DNA of 64,000 nt from Lachnospiraceae bacterium (GCA_029224965.1 JAQXVO010000021.1:1-64000); one strand, 5' to 3'; counted from the stretch's first letter, positions 53,732-62,646 are shown. Program-made: numbers and translations. Notes: generated by a model not told the origin, from the sequence alone.

Positions 53732-55222
53732 CTATATCAGCACACGTATTTCCCGTTTTTCATCCATGCCATCGATTTCAAGGCCGTCCCGAAGGCCCTC
53801 TGCCAGGGCTTCGATACAGGTCTTTCCGATGATTTCACCGGGAATCACCAGAGGAATTCCGGGCGGATAAATGCAGAGCTCATCCCGGGCAATCCGGCCC
53901 TCCGCCACTGTAAACGGGACCTTCTCCCAGTCTCTGTCCCAGACCTGCCAGGCCTCCAGGACCTTTTCGGGGAACTGGTCTGCTTGTCTGTTATCCCCGT
54001 ATACATTATTTCCAGGAGCAGTTTCCTTCTGCTCCTGATTCCTCCGAAGAATGGCCTCTGTCAGCCGCTTCATTCCTTCCTCGGTATCCATGCAGGAAGT
54101 CATGGCCAGGGCATAATTCCCCTGGGCCATTTCCAGTTCCAGATGGTCTTCTTCCCGAAGACTCCGCATTAGATCCGCACCGCGGAAGGACGGATCCCGG
54201 CTGTAGAGAACCAGCTTGGACGGATCCCGTCCCTCCGGCGGAAGGACATGAATCCCGGTTCCTTCATTTCCTATTATATTATAGAAGGAATCCAACATCT
54301 TTTTCCACTTCTGAAAGCGGACTTTCCCTTCTTTTTCCAGGAAATGCAGGGCGCGGCTGGCCGATTCCATAAAAACATAGGAAGGGGAGCTGCTCTGAAA
54401 AATACGGATGGCATCTTCCAGATCCTCTTTATTGACAAAGGGATTGTCCCGATAGAGAACCATGGCTGTCTGCGTCATGACCGGAAGGGTCTTATGAAGA
54501 CTGATGACGACAAGATCCGCCCCTTCCTGAATGGGATTCCCCGGAAATTCCGGGAAGATTCCCAGATGAGCTCCATGAGCGGCATCTACGACAAGGGCGG
54601 CATTTCTCCTGTGGCAGATCTCGGAAAGTTCCCGAATGGGCTGGAGGACTCCTTCGTAGGAAGGCGAGGTCACAACCATGAGACGGATATCCGGATGGAG
54701 TTCCAGGATTTTCTCTGTTTCCTCTGGATCCAGAAGTCCCGGTATATCCAGGTCCTCCGGCCAGAGGCCGGGTGCCTGGTAATAGGCATGGACCTGCTTC
54801 AGCATCAGGGCATGAATGATGCTTTTATGGGAATTTCTCTGAAGAAGGACACCGTCTCCTCTCTTCAGGGCCGAAAAGACTGCTGCTAGATTTCCTCCCG
54901 TGGAGCCGTTCACCATGAGATAGGCCTGATCTGTCTTATAAAGCCGGGCATAGTCCTCATTCAGCTCTCTTAAGACTTCTTTTGGATGATTGAGATTGTC
55001 AAAACCATAAATCTCTGTGATATCGGTCCGGTAGGGATCCCCCATACCAAGACTCTGCCTTTTGTGGCCGGGCATATGAAAGGGGTAGGCATCCGAAGCC
55101 GCATATGCTGCCAGGCGATCTTCAAGATACTTTTCCATCTGCAGATTTTCCCCTTTCCTGTCCCTAAGATTCGTTTCCTTGTCTGATCTGTTCCTTCCAT
55201 CAGCCTGGGTTTCCGAGGCCAT
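53732..55222 (-). CDS. Orn/Lys/Arg decarboxylase family enzyme (PLP)
   Basis: 496 residues. PLP fold-type I: FHMPGHKRQS at about 48-57, NGSTGGNLAAVFS, VVDAAHGAHLGIF and SLHKTLPVMTQTA with the PLP lysine Lys244; a C-terminal segment with YPPGIPLVIPGEII. Family members decarboxylate arginine, lysine or ornithine; which one cannot be told. The start at 55222 is 2 bases after dacF; the ATG at MEKYLEDR (with GGGGA upstream) is an alternative. Confidence 0.88.
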   Translation of the reverse strand: MASETQADGRNRSDKETNLRDRKGENLQMEKYLEDRLAAYAASDAYPFHMPGHKRQSLGMGDPYRTDITEIYGFDNLNHPKEVLRELNEDYARLYKTDQAYLMVNGSTGGNLAAVFSALKRGDGVLLQRNSHKSIIHALMLKQVHAYYQAPGLWPEDLDIPGLLDPEETEKILELHPDIRLMVVTSPSYEGVLQPIRELSEICHRRNAALVVDAAHGAHLGIFPEFPGNPIQEGADLVVISLHKTLPVMTQTAMVLYRDNPFVNKEDLEDAIRIFQSSSPSYVFMESASRALHFLEKEGKVRFQKWKKMLDSFYNIIGNEGTGIHVLPPEGRDPSKLVLYSRDPSFRGADLMRSLREEDHLELEMAQGNYALAMTSCMDTEEGMKRLTEAILRRNQEQKETAPGNNVYGDNRQADQFPEKVLEAWQVWDRDWEKVPFTVAEGRIARDELCIYPPGIPLVIPGEIIGKTCIEALAEGLRDGLEIDGMDEKREIRVLI

Positions 55223-55224
55223 AT

Positions 55225-56649
55225 TTACTTGGACTTCTTCCCGGAGCCGCTTCTGCTGTTGTCATTGATCTTCTTGTATTTACTCATGTCCTGCTGATAG
55301 ACCTTTGCCCTCTTCGGATGACGGATCCGCCATTTTTTCATACGGGCGGTTCCAAGAGAAATAAAAACCAGAGCGGCAATGACAATAAGGATTGCAAAGA
55401 GAATCATACGGAAATCAAGACGGATGGACTTCCCTTTGCTTCCGCCCTCCTTGGCGGACACATTATGGAAAGGGTAGCTGTCAGACTTCTTATTGGTATA
55501 GGTCAGACTGGCGCTTCCGACTTCTTTTCCGCCGTAGGTGCAGACAAGGGTTCCCGCCTTTTTATCCGAAGAATCAGATGAAGCCTTTTTAAGCGTGGTC
55601 TTGACATCCTTGAGATCTGCAGTGGCCGGGAGAACAAAGCTTCCGTCGCCAATCTCAACCAGGTTTACATTTTTCCCTAAAATGCCGCTCGATTTTACCT
55701 GACTGGTATTCACGATATCTGATACCTTGTATTCCTTATAATTGGCAAAGTAGAAATTCAGAAGATTGGTGGTATCGATATAATGGCACTGGTTTCCTGC
55801 GCCCAGAACAACGACTGCGAGAAGCATGTCATTTCGCTTGGCATAGGTCACAAGGGTGTTTCCGGCCACGGACGTATAGCCGGTTTTTCCGCCCAGGCAG
55901 CCGTCATAGAGCCATTTGCTTCCCTTATGGTTGCAGAGCATCTGATGATGGTTGAAGAGGTTGGTCGGATCCACATGCTTGTTGGTTGGCGGAATGGTGT
56001 ACTGCTTGGTTCCGACAATTTTGGCCACGACCGGATTCTTGTAGGCAGCAGCCGCAATCAGGGCCATATCGTGGGCGGTTGTATAATGATCGTCATTGGG
56101 AAGACCACTCGGATTGGCGAAATGAGTATTGGTACAGCCGAGCTCCTTGGCCTTGGCATTCATCATATCGACGAACTTGTTCCGGTCGCCGCCTCTGACA
56201 TGCTCGGCGATGGCATTGGCACATTCATTGGCGGATTCGAGCAGCATACCGTACATAGTCTGCTCCATGGTCATCTGCTCATCGACATCTCTGGCAATGC
56301 TGGAAGAGCCCCTGTCGATGTCAAAGACTGACTTCGATGAGAAGGTCACGGTATCATCCATGGAAGAATTCTCTGCCGCTATCAGTGCTGTCATCAGTTT
56401 TGTAATGCTGGCAGGATATTTCCTGTCATCCACGTTCTTTTCGTAGAGAAAGGTTCCGCTGTCCACATCGATGACGCTGGCGGCCTGGCTCTGGACATCT
56501 CCCGGATTGGGCCAGGCAGCTGCATCTGTTTCTGCGGCAGCCGCTTTTAAGGGCAGAGAAAGCGGAAATATAAGGCTTACAATCGTAATTCCTGCCAATA
56601 AGCAGGCGGCAAGGCCTGCACTTCTTCTATGATTAAATAAACTTCTCAC
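55225..56649 (-). CDS. D-alanyl-D-alanine carboxypeptidase (DacF-type)
   Basis: 474 residues. Signal peptide ending near AAAAE, penicillin-binding fold with Ser81-x-x-Lys84 (SITK), SAN at 139-141 and KTG at 255-257, a C-terminal beta-domain, then a membrane helix (about 410-430, FRMILFAILIVIAALVFI) and a basic tail. Trims the terminal D-Ala of wall pentapeptides. The GTG start overlaps the trmB stop (GTGA). Confidence 0.93.
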   Translation of the reverse strand: MRSLFNHRRSAGLAACLLAGITIVSLIFPLSLPLKAAAAETDAAAWPNPGDVQSQAASVIDVDSGTFLYEKNVDDRKYPASITKLMTALIAAENSSMDDTVTFSSKSVFDIDRGSSSIARDVDEQMTMEQTMYGMLLESANECANAIAEHVRGGDRNKFVDMMNAKAKELGCTNTHFANPSGLPNDDHYTTAHDMALIAAAAYKNPVVAKIVGTKQYTIPPTNKHVDPTNLFNHHQMLCNHKGSKWLYDGCLGGKTGYTSVAGNTLVTYAKRNDMLLAVVVLGAGNQCHYIDTTNLLNFYFANYKEYKVSDIVNTSQVKSSGILGKNVNLVEIGDGSFVLPATADLKDVKTTLKKASSDSSDKKAGTLVCTYGGKEVGSASLTYTNKKSDSYPFHNVSAKEGGSKGKSIRLDFRMILFAILIVIAALVFISLGTARMKKWRIRHPKRAKVYQQDMSKYKKINDNSRSGSGKKSK

Positions 56650-57305
56650 GATTCCCTCTCCCTGACTGCGATCAGCTTACAGATCGGATTTCCTTCCCTG
56701 GAAAACTTCTCCTCATATTCTGTCATGATATTTCCTGCATTCATTTTATCATCATGATGCAGATCATAGGTAAGTGCATCAAGACGAAATCCGGGAAATT
56801 CACGAATGGTTTCTACGGAGTAGTCAAAAAGTCCCCTGTTGTCTGTCTTGAATTCGATCTGATCCCCCTCTTTTAAGAGATCTCTGTAGATGGTCAGAAA
56901 ATCAGGCGAGGTCAGCCTTCTTCTGGCGTGCCGGTCCTTGGGCCAGGGATCGGAAAAGTTCAGGTAGATCCGCTCCACCTCTCCCGGTTCAAAAATCTCA
57001 TTCAGCTTTCCGGCATCCTCGCAGAGAAAGACCAGATTTTTCGGCGGTTCCTCCATGGCTTCGATTTTCTGAACTGCCCGGTAAAGAACACTGGAATACC
57101 GTTCCAGACCTATGAAGTTCCGGTCCGGATAAGCAGCTGCCATATCCATAAGAAAGCGTCCCTTTCCCATGCCGATTTCCAGCCGGATGGGACGGTCATT
57201 TCCGAAGACCTCTGCCCATTGCCCTTTACGGGCAGCCGGTTCGTTAATACAGAAAGGACTTTTCTCGATGGCTGGATCCGCTTCCTTTATGTGTCTGAGT
57301 CTCAT
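56646..57305 (-). CDS. trmB: tRNA (guanine46-N7)-methyltransferase
   Basis: 219 residues from the ATG at 57305, which has AGGAG seven bases upstream. RLEIGMGKGRFLMDMA, NFIGLERYSS, YLNFSDPWPKDRHARRRLT and EFKTDNRGLFDYSV are the TrmB marks. It places m7G46 in the tRNA variable loop. First gene of the cluster that runs to rsmI. Confidence 0.95.
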   Translation of the reverse strand: MRLRHIKEADPAIEKSPFCINEPAARKGQWAEVFGNDRPIRLEIGMGKGRFLMDMAAAYPDRNFIGLERYSSVLYRAVQKIEAMEEPPKNLVFLCEDAGKLNEIFEPGEVERIYLNFSDPWPKDRHARRRLTSPDFLTIYRDLLKEGDQIEFKTDNRGLFDYSVETIREFPGFRLDALTYDLHHDDKMNAGNIMTEYEEKFSREGNPICKLIAVRERES

Positions 57306-57325
57306 AAATCCTACTCCTTTTTTGT

Positions 57326-57369
57326 AAAAAAAAAGTCCTAACTCCACGGTGAACCGTAAAATTAAGACC
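57326..57369 (-). terminator. Terminator between tRNA-Lys and trmB
   Basis: An imperfect stem of about 17 pairs (GTCTTAA...TTAGGAC) with a TC loop, followed by nine T on the minus strand. It separates tRNA-Lys transcription from trmB. Confidence 0.75.
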
Positions 57370-57375
57370 TTCCGA

Positions 57376-57448
57376 TGCGCGATCAGGGGTTCGAACCCTG
57401 GACACCCTGATTAAGAGTCAGGTGCTCTGCCAGCTGAGCTAATCGCGC
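57376..57448 (-). tRNA. tRNA-Lys (anticodon CTT)
   Basis: 73 bases. Acceptor stem GCGCGAT/ATCGCGC, D-arm GCTCAGCTGGCAGAGC, anticodon loop CTCTTAA giving CTT (reads AAG), T-arm CAGGGTTCGAACCCCTG, discriminator A, no encoded CCA. Preceded by a strong promoter. Confidence 0.96.
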
Positions 57449-57470
57449 CTGCTTTTTCAGCACGAAAATT

Positions 57471-57499
57471 ATTATAGGATAATGGTTTCCTGAATGCAA
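57471..57499 (-). promoter_or_regulatory. Promoter of tRNA-Lys
   Basis: TTGCAT (57494-57499), a 17-base spacer and TATAAT (57471-57476) on the minus strand, 22 bases before the tRNA 5' end. Confidence 0.8.
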
Positions 57500-57625
57500 G
57501 CTGTTTTTCAGCTTTTTCGTATTTCCCTGAGTACAAAGCCAAATATTCGGCTGATTTCTGGAATCCGCCTCTCTGCAGAAAATTTATGAAACCTGTAAGC
57601 CAGCCTCATTCTTCCGGTCTTCTGC

Positions 57626-57653
57626 TTGCGCCATTGCCCCATCGTGTTACAAT
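57626..57653 (+). promoter_or_regulatory. Promoter of the yqeY gene
   Basis: TTGCGC (57626-57631), a 16-base spacer and TACAAT (57648-57653), 31 bases before the start codon. Confidence 0.55.
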
Positions 57654-57684
57654 AGAGTCGACTCACGAAGGGAGGTTCTATAAT

Positions 57685-58122
57685 ATGACCATTGAACAGT
57701 TAAGAAAAGATATGATTGCCGCTGCAAAGGCAAAGGATAAGGCCCGGAAGGATGCCATTTCAGCTCTTCTTTCCGCTGCCAAAAAGCTCGCTATTGATGA
57801 AGGGAAACGGGATAATGTTCCCGAAGAACTGGTAGACCGTGCCATCTTAAAAGAGCAGAAATCCGCCAAGGAATCCCTGGACAGTTGCCCGGCCAGCCGC
57901 ACGGACCTTCTGGAGGAATATCAGACCCGCTATGATATTATTTCCGAGTATGCTCCGAAAATGATGTCCGAGGACGAGATCCGTGATTATCTGCAGAAGA
58001 ATGCCGCAGAGGAGCTGGCTTCGAAAAACAAGGGAATGATCATGAAGAAGATCATGCCTGCATTAAAAGGCAAGGCAGATGGCAAAACCATCAGCCAGGT
58101 TGTTGCTGAACTCATTAAATAA
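57685..58122 (+). CDS. YqeY/GatB-tail-like protein
   Basis: 145 residues from the ATG at 57685, ten bases after GGGAGG; the longer frame from 57586 includes the promoter. Family features: LRKDMIAAAKAKDKARKDAISALLSAAK, RTDLLEEYQTRYDIISEYAP, MSEDEIRDYLQKN and KGKADGKTISQVVAELIK. It resembles the tRNA-binding tail of GatB; role uncertain. Monocistronic. Confidence 0.92.
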   Translation: MTIEQLRKDMIAAAKAKDKARKDAISALLSAAKKLAIDEGKRDNVPEELVDRAILKEQKSAKESLDSCPASRTDLLEEYQTRYDIISEYAPKMMSEDEIRDYLQKNAAEELASKNKGMIMKKIMPALKGKADGKTISQVVAELIK

Positions 58123-58197
58123 TAAAGCATTATCTCCGTTCCGGACATCTGACAGGATGAGCTGTTGATACGGAACTGCAGATCAATCAGGCAGAAA

Positions 58198-58250
58198 TTA
58201 AAAGTGCAGGAGAAGAACGATGCATCCGCTTCTTCTCCTGCACTTTTTAT
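58198..58250 (+). terminator. Terminator of the yqeY gene
   Basis: A stem of about 17 bases, AAAGTGCAGGAGAAGAA with its complement, a 12-base loop and TTTTT. Confidence 0.88.
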
Positions 58251-58332
58251 CTTTTTCTTTAGAATCAGATCTGACTCAAGCTTTTTTATAAATGAAACTC
58301 AGCTGCAGATCTTCCTCTGGTCTTATAGGTAT

Positions 58333-59820
58333 TTATTTCCTGTGACCATTTCCAACCCACTGGTTGGCCGGATCCCAGAGCTTATCATAGGAAATTCCCG
58401 TCACGCGCTCACAGACCTTGATTTCCTCCGGCGTGGCCTTTGATGTATCCTCGCCCTTACGTCTCTCGATTTCCTTCTTAACAATATTGAATTCCTTCTC
58501 TGTCATCGGGAAACGATAGCCAAAGATGAAAAGAAGAATGCAGAGGACCACCGGCATGAAGACAAAAATCATGGCAATTCCTCTCTGTGTGAAGAGAGAC
58601 TGTCTTGCTCCTTCATTTGCCAGCTTTTCACTGTAGCCGACAGCCATAAGCAGAACACCGATCAGCCAGGCGGAAAGTCCGGAAGAAATCTTTCTTGCAA
58701 AGGTCGACATACCGGAAACGACACCGGGACGGTGAATCGATGTTACCAGCTCATCGACATCCGGCATATCGGCCATGATGGCAAAGATACTGGTCAGAGT
58801 TGCAGCATTTCCGATGCCAATACCGATGGCAAGAATCAGAATCGGGATAATGCTGGCGCCTTCATAGGAGAAGGGAAGGAGAAGAAGGGTACAGACAATA
58901 CGGATCGGCGCGCCGATCAGAATGGTTGTACGCTTGGAGGTCTTTGCCATCACAGGTCCCCAGATCAGCATACCGATCAGCTGGGCAATAATCAGAGCGG
59001 CCATCAGATAGGTCACATAATGGTTTTTATATCCGTTGATAACGTCGTCGACATAATAAACAGCCATACCGGAAACAAAATCCATGCCGCACTGACCGGT
59101 CAGATAGATGCCGACAAAGAGGCGGAAGGACCGGCTCCGGAAGGCACTGCCCGCATGATTGAAGCTGTCCGACAGCTTGGATTTCATCGGAGCATGCTGC
59201 TTCTCCCAGGTACCGGCAACGGTAAGGAGACAGGTGATCAGGAAGAGAAGTCCAAAGAGAACACCGCAGCGAAGATACATGGTTGTTTTGGTGGTGTCCG
59301 TAATCAGAAGGGTAGGAACCACACCGCAGACCATAGCACCTAAAGTCGACCAGATCATACGAACATTGGAAAATTTAGACCGGGTATCATAATCATCAAT
59401 CATATCCGGAAGCAGGCCATTATAGGGAACCATCAGAATCGTGGAGCCCGTGGAAAAGAGACAGTACATAAGGACATAAAAAACGAACATGGTCACAGGC
59501 CGATCCGTCCGGAAGGGAATCCAGAGCGTGGCAAAGGTCAATGCCGTAGCGAAGGATCCGATCAGCATATAAAAACGCTTGGCGCCCATTTTGGAAGTCG
59601 TCCGGTCTGTAATATTTCCCATAATGGGATCTGTTACCGCATCCCAGAAGTGACCGATCAGGGGAACCGTACCTGCCAGTGCCGCAGGCATTCCCATAGC
59701 CTTAATAAGAAATACGGTAAAAAAAGAATTAATAATTACAAAAGCACCGCCATTAAAAAACTCTCCGGCGCCGTACATGAGCTGGGAGCCCATTCCCTTA
59801 CTGTGTTTTCCTGCCTGCAT
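58333..59820 (-). CDS. GPH-family sugar:cation symporter (MFS)
   Basis: 495 residues, twelve membrane helices. GPH marks: MYGAGEFFNGGAFVIINSFF at the start, WDAVTDPIMGNITDRTTSKMGAKR at helix 2-3, and ATLTSIFAIMADMPDVDELV. Transports a glycoside, pentoside or hexuronide with H+ or Na+; substrate not inferable. C-terminal hydrophilic tail about 450-495 (EKEFNIVKKEIERRKGEDTSK). Monocistronic, with paired direct repeats before it. Confidence 0.9.
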   Translation of the reverse strand: MQAGKHSKGMGSQLMYGAGEFFNGGAFVIINSFFTVFLIKAMGMPAALAGTVPLIGHFWDAVTDPIMGNITDRTTSKMGAKRFYMLIGSFATALTFATLWIPFRTDRPVTMFVFYVLMYCLFSTGSTILMVPYNGLLPDMIDDYDTRSKFSNVRMIWSTLGAMVCGVVPTLLITDTTKTTMYLRCGVLFGLLFLITCLLTVAGTWEKQHAPMKSKLSDSFNHAGSAFRSRSFRLFVGIYLTGQCGMDFVSGMAVYYVDDVINGYKNHYVTYLMAALIIAQLIGMLIWGPVMAKTSKRTTILIGAPIRIVCTLLLLPFSYEGASIIPILILAIGIGIGNAATLTSIFAIMADMPDVDELVTSIHRPGVVSGMSTFARKISSGLSAWLIGVLLMAVGYSEKLANEGARQSLFTQRGIAMIFVFMPVVLCILLFIFGYRFPMTEKEFNIVKKEIERRKGEDTSKATPEEIKVCERVTGISYDKLWDPANQWVGNGHRK

Positions 59821-59942
59821 CGCTTAATCTGCCTCCACACTGTACCAACTGACGATAGAAACGCCTGACAATCTTTTTTCTGTCGAAGGAAAGCCTTTTC
59901 CTTTGATTGTCCGATATCCGCTTCCATTTTACGGATAAATTT

Positions 59943-59948
59943 ATTATA
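59943..59948 (-). promoter_or_regulatory. -10 box of the symporter promoter
   Basis: TATAAT on the minus strand with a weak -35 (TCAACC at 59966-59971, 17 bases away), directly downstream of the direct repeats. Leader about 120 bases. Confidence 0.55.
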
Positions 59949-59971
59949 TCATTTTTTCTCTTATTGGTTGA

Positions 59972-60007
59972 TTTACACAAAATTTTATTTTGTTTACGCA
60001 AAATTTT
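59972..60007. promoter_or_regulatory. Paired direct repeats: candidate activator sites for the symporter gene
   Basis: TTTACACAAAATTTT (59972-59986) and TTTACGCAAAATTTT (59993-60007) are 21 bases apart, about two helix turns, immediately upstream of the -35 region. A weaker partial third copy (TATGTAAAATTTA) begins near 60017. The arrangement fits an AraC- or similar activator binding in tandem. Confidence 0.6.
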
Positions 60008-60089
60008 CAACAGAATTATGTAAAATTTATTAAAAACCAGGTTTAGCCGTTCAGGTTTCCGTTTTGCAGGCTGATTTATTCTTTCCCAT

Positions 60090-60129
60090 AAAAATAATCT
60101 GCCAGGGGTTTCCTCCCTGACAGATTATT
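60090..60129 (-). terminator. Terminator after the broken split-barrel gene
   Basis: AATAATCTG pairs with CAGATTATT, extended by CCAGGG/CCCTG with one mismatch, T-run on the minus strand. Confidence 0.75.
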
Positions 60130-60155
60130 CCCTTTTAATCAGAATTTGCCTTCGA

Positions 60156-60490
60156 TCAGAATTTCATCTCCTGTCTGGAGCTGTAACCTTCTTTCTTCAG
60201 ATCCGAGCTTAAGAAATCATAAACCGTCGGTACGATCTTAATCAGATTCATGGCTTCCGGAAGTTTTTTAAAGCCTCGATCGGGATCTTCTTATATTCCG
60301 CAATCTTTACATATTCATCAGACCAGGATTCAACAATCTCTGCCCTTCCGCTTACCTGCAGATCGGCAAGATTTCCGAAAGTAAAATTCTCTTCATAAAT
60401 GGCCAGGCAGACATTCTTATTCTTTTCCAGGGCTTTGAATTTCAGCCCACCTTCCAGTATGTATATACCTTCTTCAATAATCTCAATATG
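60156..60490 (-). pseudogene. Broken FMN-binding split-barrel (pyridoxamine phosphate oxidase-like) gene
   Basis: The minus strand reads GIYILEGGLKFKALEKNKN, then VCLAIYEENFTFGNLADLQV, SGRAEIVESWSDEYV and PIEALK, then shifts by one base at an A-run (about 60264-60269) into LPEAMNLIKIVPTVYDFL and SSRQEMKF, ending at 60156. This resembles the C-terminal two thirds of a split-barrel flavin-binding protein. The N-terminal third is missing and a TGA precedes the fragment. The A-run in frame is TTA-AAA-AAC, which is also a -1 slippery sequence, so programmed shifting cannot be excluded, but the missing start favours a pseudogene. Confidence 0.65.
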
Positions 60491-60702
60491 TCATAGGTGT
60501 GATAACTGTATCCATGAGTCAGCTTCCGGAAACTCTCTATTCCTCCCCATTCCGGCCATTCGCCCTCCAGTATGGTGCCCAGGTAGGCATCACAGAAGAA
60601 AAGCTGAATGACCTGGATCAGAGGCATCGAAAGCTTGGCTGAATTATAAAAAGGACAGCTTACAGACCGCCTCAGTGACCATTTATATCGATGAAAAACA
60701 GA

Positions 60703-60745
60703 CCGCTCCAGCCGCAGATTTTTCTGGGCTGGAGTGGCTTTTCTT
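60703..60745. terminator. Terminator-like hairpin in the pseudogene region
   Basis: CCGCTCCAGCC (60703-60713) pairs with GGCTGGAGTGG (60727-60737), followed by CTTTTCTTTG. A minus-strand frame of about 105 codons (60442-60762) runs through this hairpin and is not supported. Confidence 0.5.
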
Positions 60746-61005
60746 TGTTTTTGGCCAGTCAATTTCCAAATAACTGTTACATATCTGAATATACAAATAA
60801 AGCTGTCTGTCTATTTATATTTAAAATCCGCTGTTTTACAAGTTTTCAAGCGTATTGATTTGTCTTTTCCTGATTGCTGCTGCAAAATTTGGCCATAGTT
60901 TTTCATGATTTGGAGAGCAAAGAAAACCAGGTGGAATTACAATGGTTTCGTAATCAAGAGAGAGAAAAAAAGAAAAGAAACCCAAAAGAAAAGAGGTTGA
61001 TAATA

Positions 61006-61188
61006 ATGACAACAATCGCATTAAATCCTACAGAAAACAGAAACGTAAATCTTCATAGTGCAAATCAGAAGCATGTATCTGCAGCCAGAAAGTTCTGGAA
61101 TGCACTCAAGGAATCCTATATGGAATATGCAATGATGGTTTATGAGCCTCAGTACTATGCATACAGCAGAATGAACAAGAATAAATAA
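61006..61188 (+). CDS. Small protein of unknown function
   Basis: 60 residues, MTTIALNPTENRNVNLHSAN to MVYEPQYYAYSRMNKNK. Asn- and Tyr-rich, basic, with no membrane helix or motif I recognise. AGAGG lies nine bases before the ATG. A terminator follows 140 bases later. The codon pattern looks like the surrounding genes. Whether it is translated is uncertain. Confidence 0.5.
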   Translation: MTTIALNPTENRNVNLHSANQKHVSAARKFWNALKESYMEYAMMVYEPQYYAYSRMNKNK

Positions 61189-61330
61189 TCTCCCTTAAGC
61201 AGTGCTCTGAATGATATCCTAAATAAGGATTGCAAAAACTATCTATATCAGAGCCGGAAAATGAAGATTCACAAAGAGGCATTCGGTTACAAAGCTTAGA
61301 TCTATGAAGCTTTGAATTACGAAAAGCCTG

Positions 61331-61377
61331 AAAAAAAGAGAAGAACCCTGGGCAAAAGCTCAAGGTTCTTCTTTTTT
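61331..61377 (+). terminator. Terminator of the small-protein gene
   Basis: AAGAACC/GGTTCTT core inside A- and T-runs with an inner GGGC/GCTC pairing. The bases from 61189 to 61330 contain no gene. Confidence 0.75.
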
Positions 61378-61405
61378 GTATGCAGATAAATTTTCGATCC
61401 TAACA

Positions 61406-61444
61406 GATGCCGGGGCCTGTCCGAATTTCAGACAGGCGGCATCC
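61406..61444. repeat. Inverted repeat in intergenic DNA
   Basis: GATGCCGGGGCCTGTC and GACAGGCGGCATC are near-complementary with an internal bulge, loop about nine bases. No T-run. Function unknown; the rest of 61445-61540 shows nothing. Confidence 0.4.
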
Positions 61445-61539
61445 TCATCCTTTTAACTTATTCTGTAAAGTATTTCATGATATTGTCGGTGTGACACCCA
61501 TGCAGTATAGAAAGCGGATGGGGACAGTACACACTGAAA

Positions 61540-61583
61540 TATAAAAAATACGCCCTCGGGAATGCCCGAAAATGGCGTATTTA
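61540..61583 (-). terminator. Terminator of tRNA-Arg
   Basis: AAATACGCC/GGCGTATTT outer stem and CGGG/CCCG inner stem, T-run on the minus strand, four bases after the tRNA 3' end. Confidence 0.8.
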
Positions 61584-61586
61584 CAA

Positions 61587-61660
61587 TGTTCCTGGGCGGA
61601 TTCGAACCGCCGGCCTTTCGCTTAGGAGGCGAACGCTCTATCCAACTGAGCTACAGAAAC
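61587..61660 (-). tRNA. tRNA-Arg (anticodon CCT)
   Basis: 74 bases. Acceptor stem GTTTCTG/CAGGAAC (one G-T pair), D-arm GCTCAGTTGGATAGAGC, anticodon loop CTCCTAA giving CCT (reads AGG), T-arm GGCGGTTCGAATCCGCC, discriminator A, no encoded CCA. Confidence 0.96.
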
Positions 61661-61749
61661 CTATTCAATTGTCTTGCGCGAAGAATTACTATTTTCAGAA
61701 TATGAAAAGCGATAATCTGTCCCTTATCTGAATATGGATTCAGTGTTTC

Positions 61750-62619
61750 TTAAGTAATTCTCCCCTGAAGCCAGATATCGGCCTGAAGTCTTCTTCCGAC
61801 TTCCGGTTCACCTATGATATCTGCTGTATTTACTACTACGTCCATCAGAACGTCGTTACAGTTTAATGTTAACACAAATACGGTCTGCCTTGTAGCCTCA
61901 TTCATGAATTTTTTACAGTTTTTAATTTCCCCAAGAATGGAATACTTATCACACTCGATTCCCTGGGGCATGATATAGGTAGAAACAACTGTATAGAGGT
62001 CCTCCTTTTCAATCCGTCCGTAGACATTCAGTGTCTTCTGCAGATCCCGGACAGACAGGAGATTTTCTGCATCCGAGTTTCCCTCTCCTGCAGCTTTTCG
62101 AAGATCCTCATATTCTTTTGTCTCGTTTACATCAGAGCCTGGCTTTAAACTATCATCCAGAGGCAATAAAACCGTTGCCCGTTCAGCAAGACCGCTCAAT
62201 CGGATTGAACCATGGTTGACCGGCTGCCCGGTTTTGGCATCCTCTTCAATCAGGGCGATGTCATCTGTAAGGAAGAAAATCAGATCAATGCCAAGCCGCG
62301 GATCATCCAGAACTCCCTCGTAGCTATTTCTCTCTGAACTTTTCACAATCTCTACCAGGTCTTCATTGGACGAAATGCTATTTCCTATAAAATAGGGATA
62401 AAAGAACTCACTCTCGAATCCGGCATCCGGATTTTCCTGTCCTACAATCGTCAGGCCTAAGTGGTAACTGTAGTCTTTTCGGTATTCCATGATCCGCTCA
62501 TCATTCTCAGACGTCGAAAGACTCTGCATCGTTGGATGTGCTTCCACATCGCGCTTTAAAATTCTCAGATCTTCATTATCAATTCCGTGGAATCCGATAC
62601 TCTTCAGATATTTATGCAT
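61750..62619 (-). CDS. DUF3881-like protein
   Basis: 289 residues, soluble. Begins MHKYLKSIGFHGIDNEDL, with EFFYPYFIGN and DPRLGIDLIFFL in the middle and LYTVVSTYIMPQGIECDKYS and EVGRRLQADIWLQGRI towards the end. I recall this as DUF3881, found in Lachnospiraceae and relatives; function unknown. Downstream of the DUF4446-like gene by 27 bases, probably one operon with it. Confidence 0.7.
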   Translation of the reverse strand: MHKYLKSIGFHGIDNEDLRILKRDVEAHPTMQSLSTSENDERIMEYRKDYSYHLGLTIVGQENPDAGFESEFFYPYFIGNSISSNEDLVEIVKSSERNSYEGVLDDPRLGIDLIFFLTDDIALIEEDAKTGQPVNHGSIRLSGLAERATVLLPLDDSLKPGSDVNETKEYEDLRKAAGEGNSDAENLLSVRDLQKTLNVYGRIEKEDLYTVVSTYIMPQGIECDKYSILGEIKNCKKFMNEATRQTVFVLTLNCNDVLMDVVVNTADIIGEPEVGRRLQADIWLQGRIT

Positions 62620-62646
62620 AGACCATCCTTTAATACACTGTTTCCG

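Noticed and set aside
60442-60762. Minus-strand frame of 106 codons upstream of the split-barrel remnant
   Set aside because: It runs through a terminator-like hairpin, has no recognisable domain and no Shine-Dalgarno.
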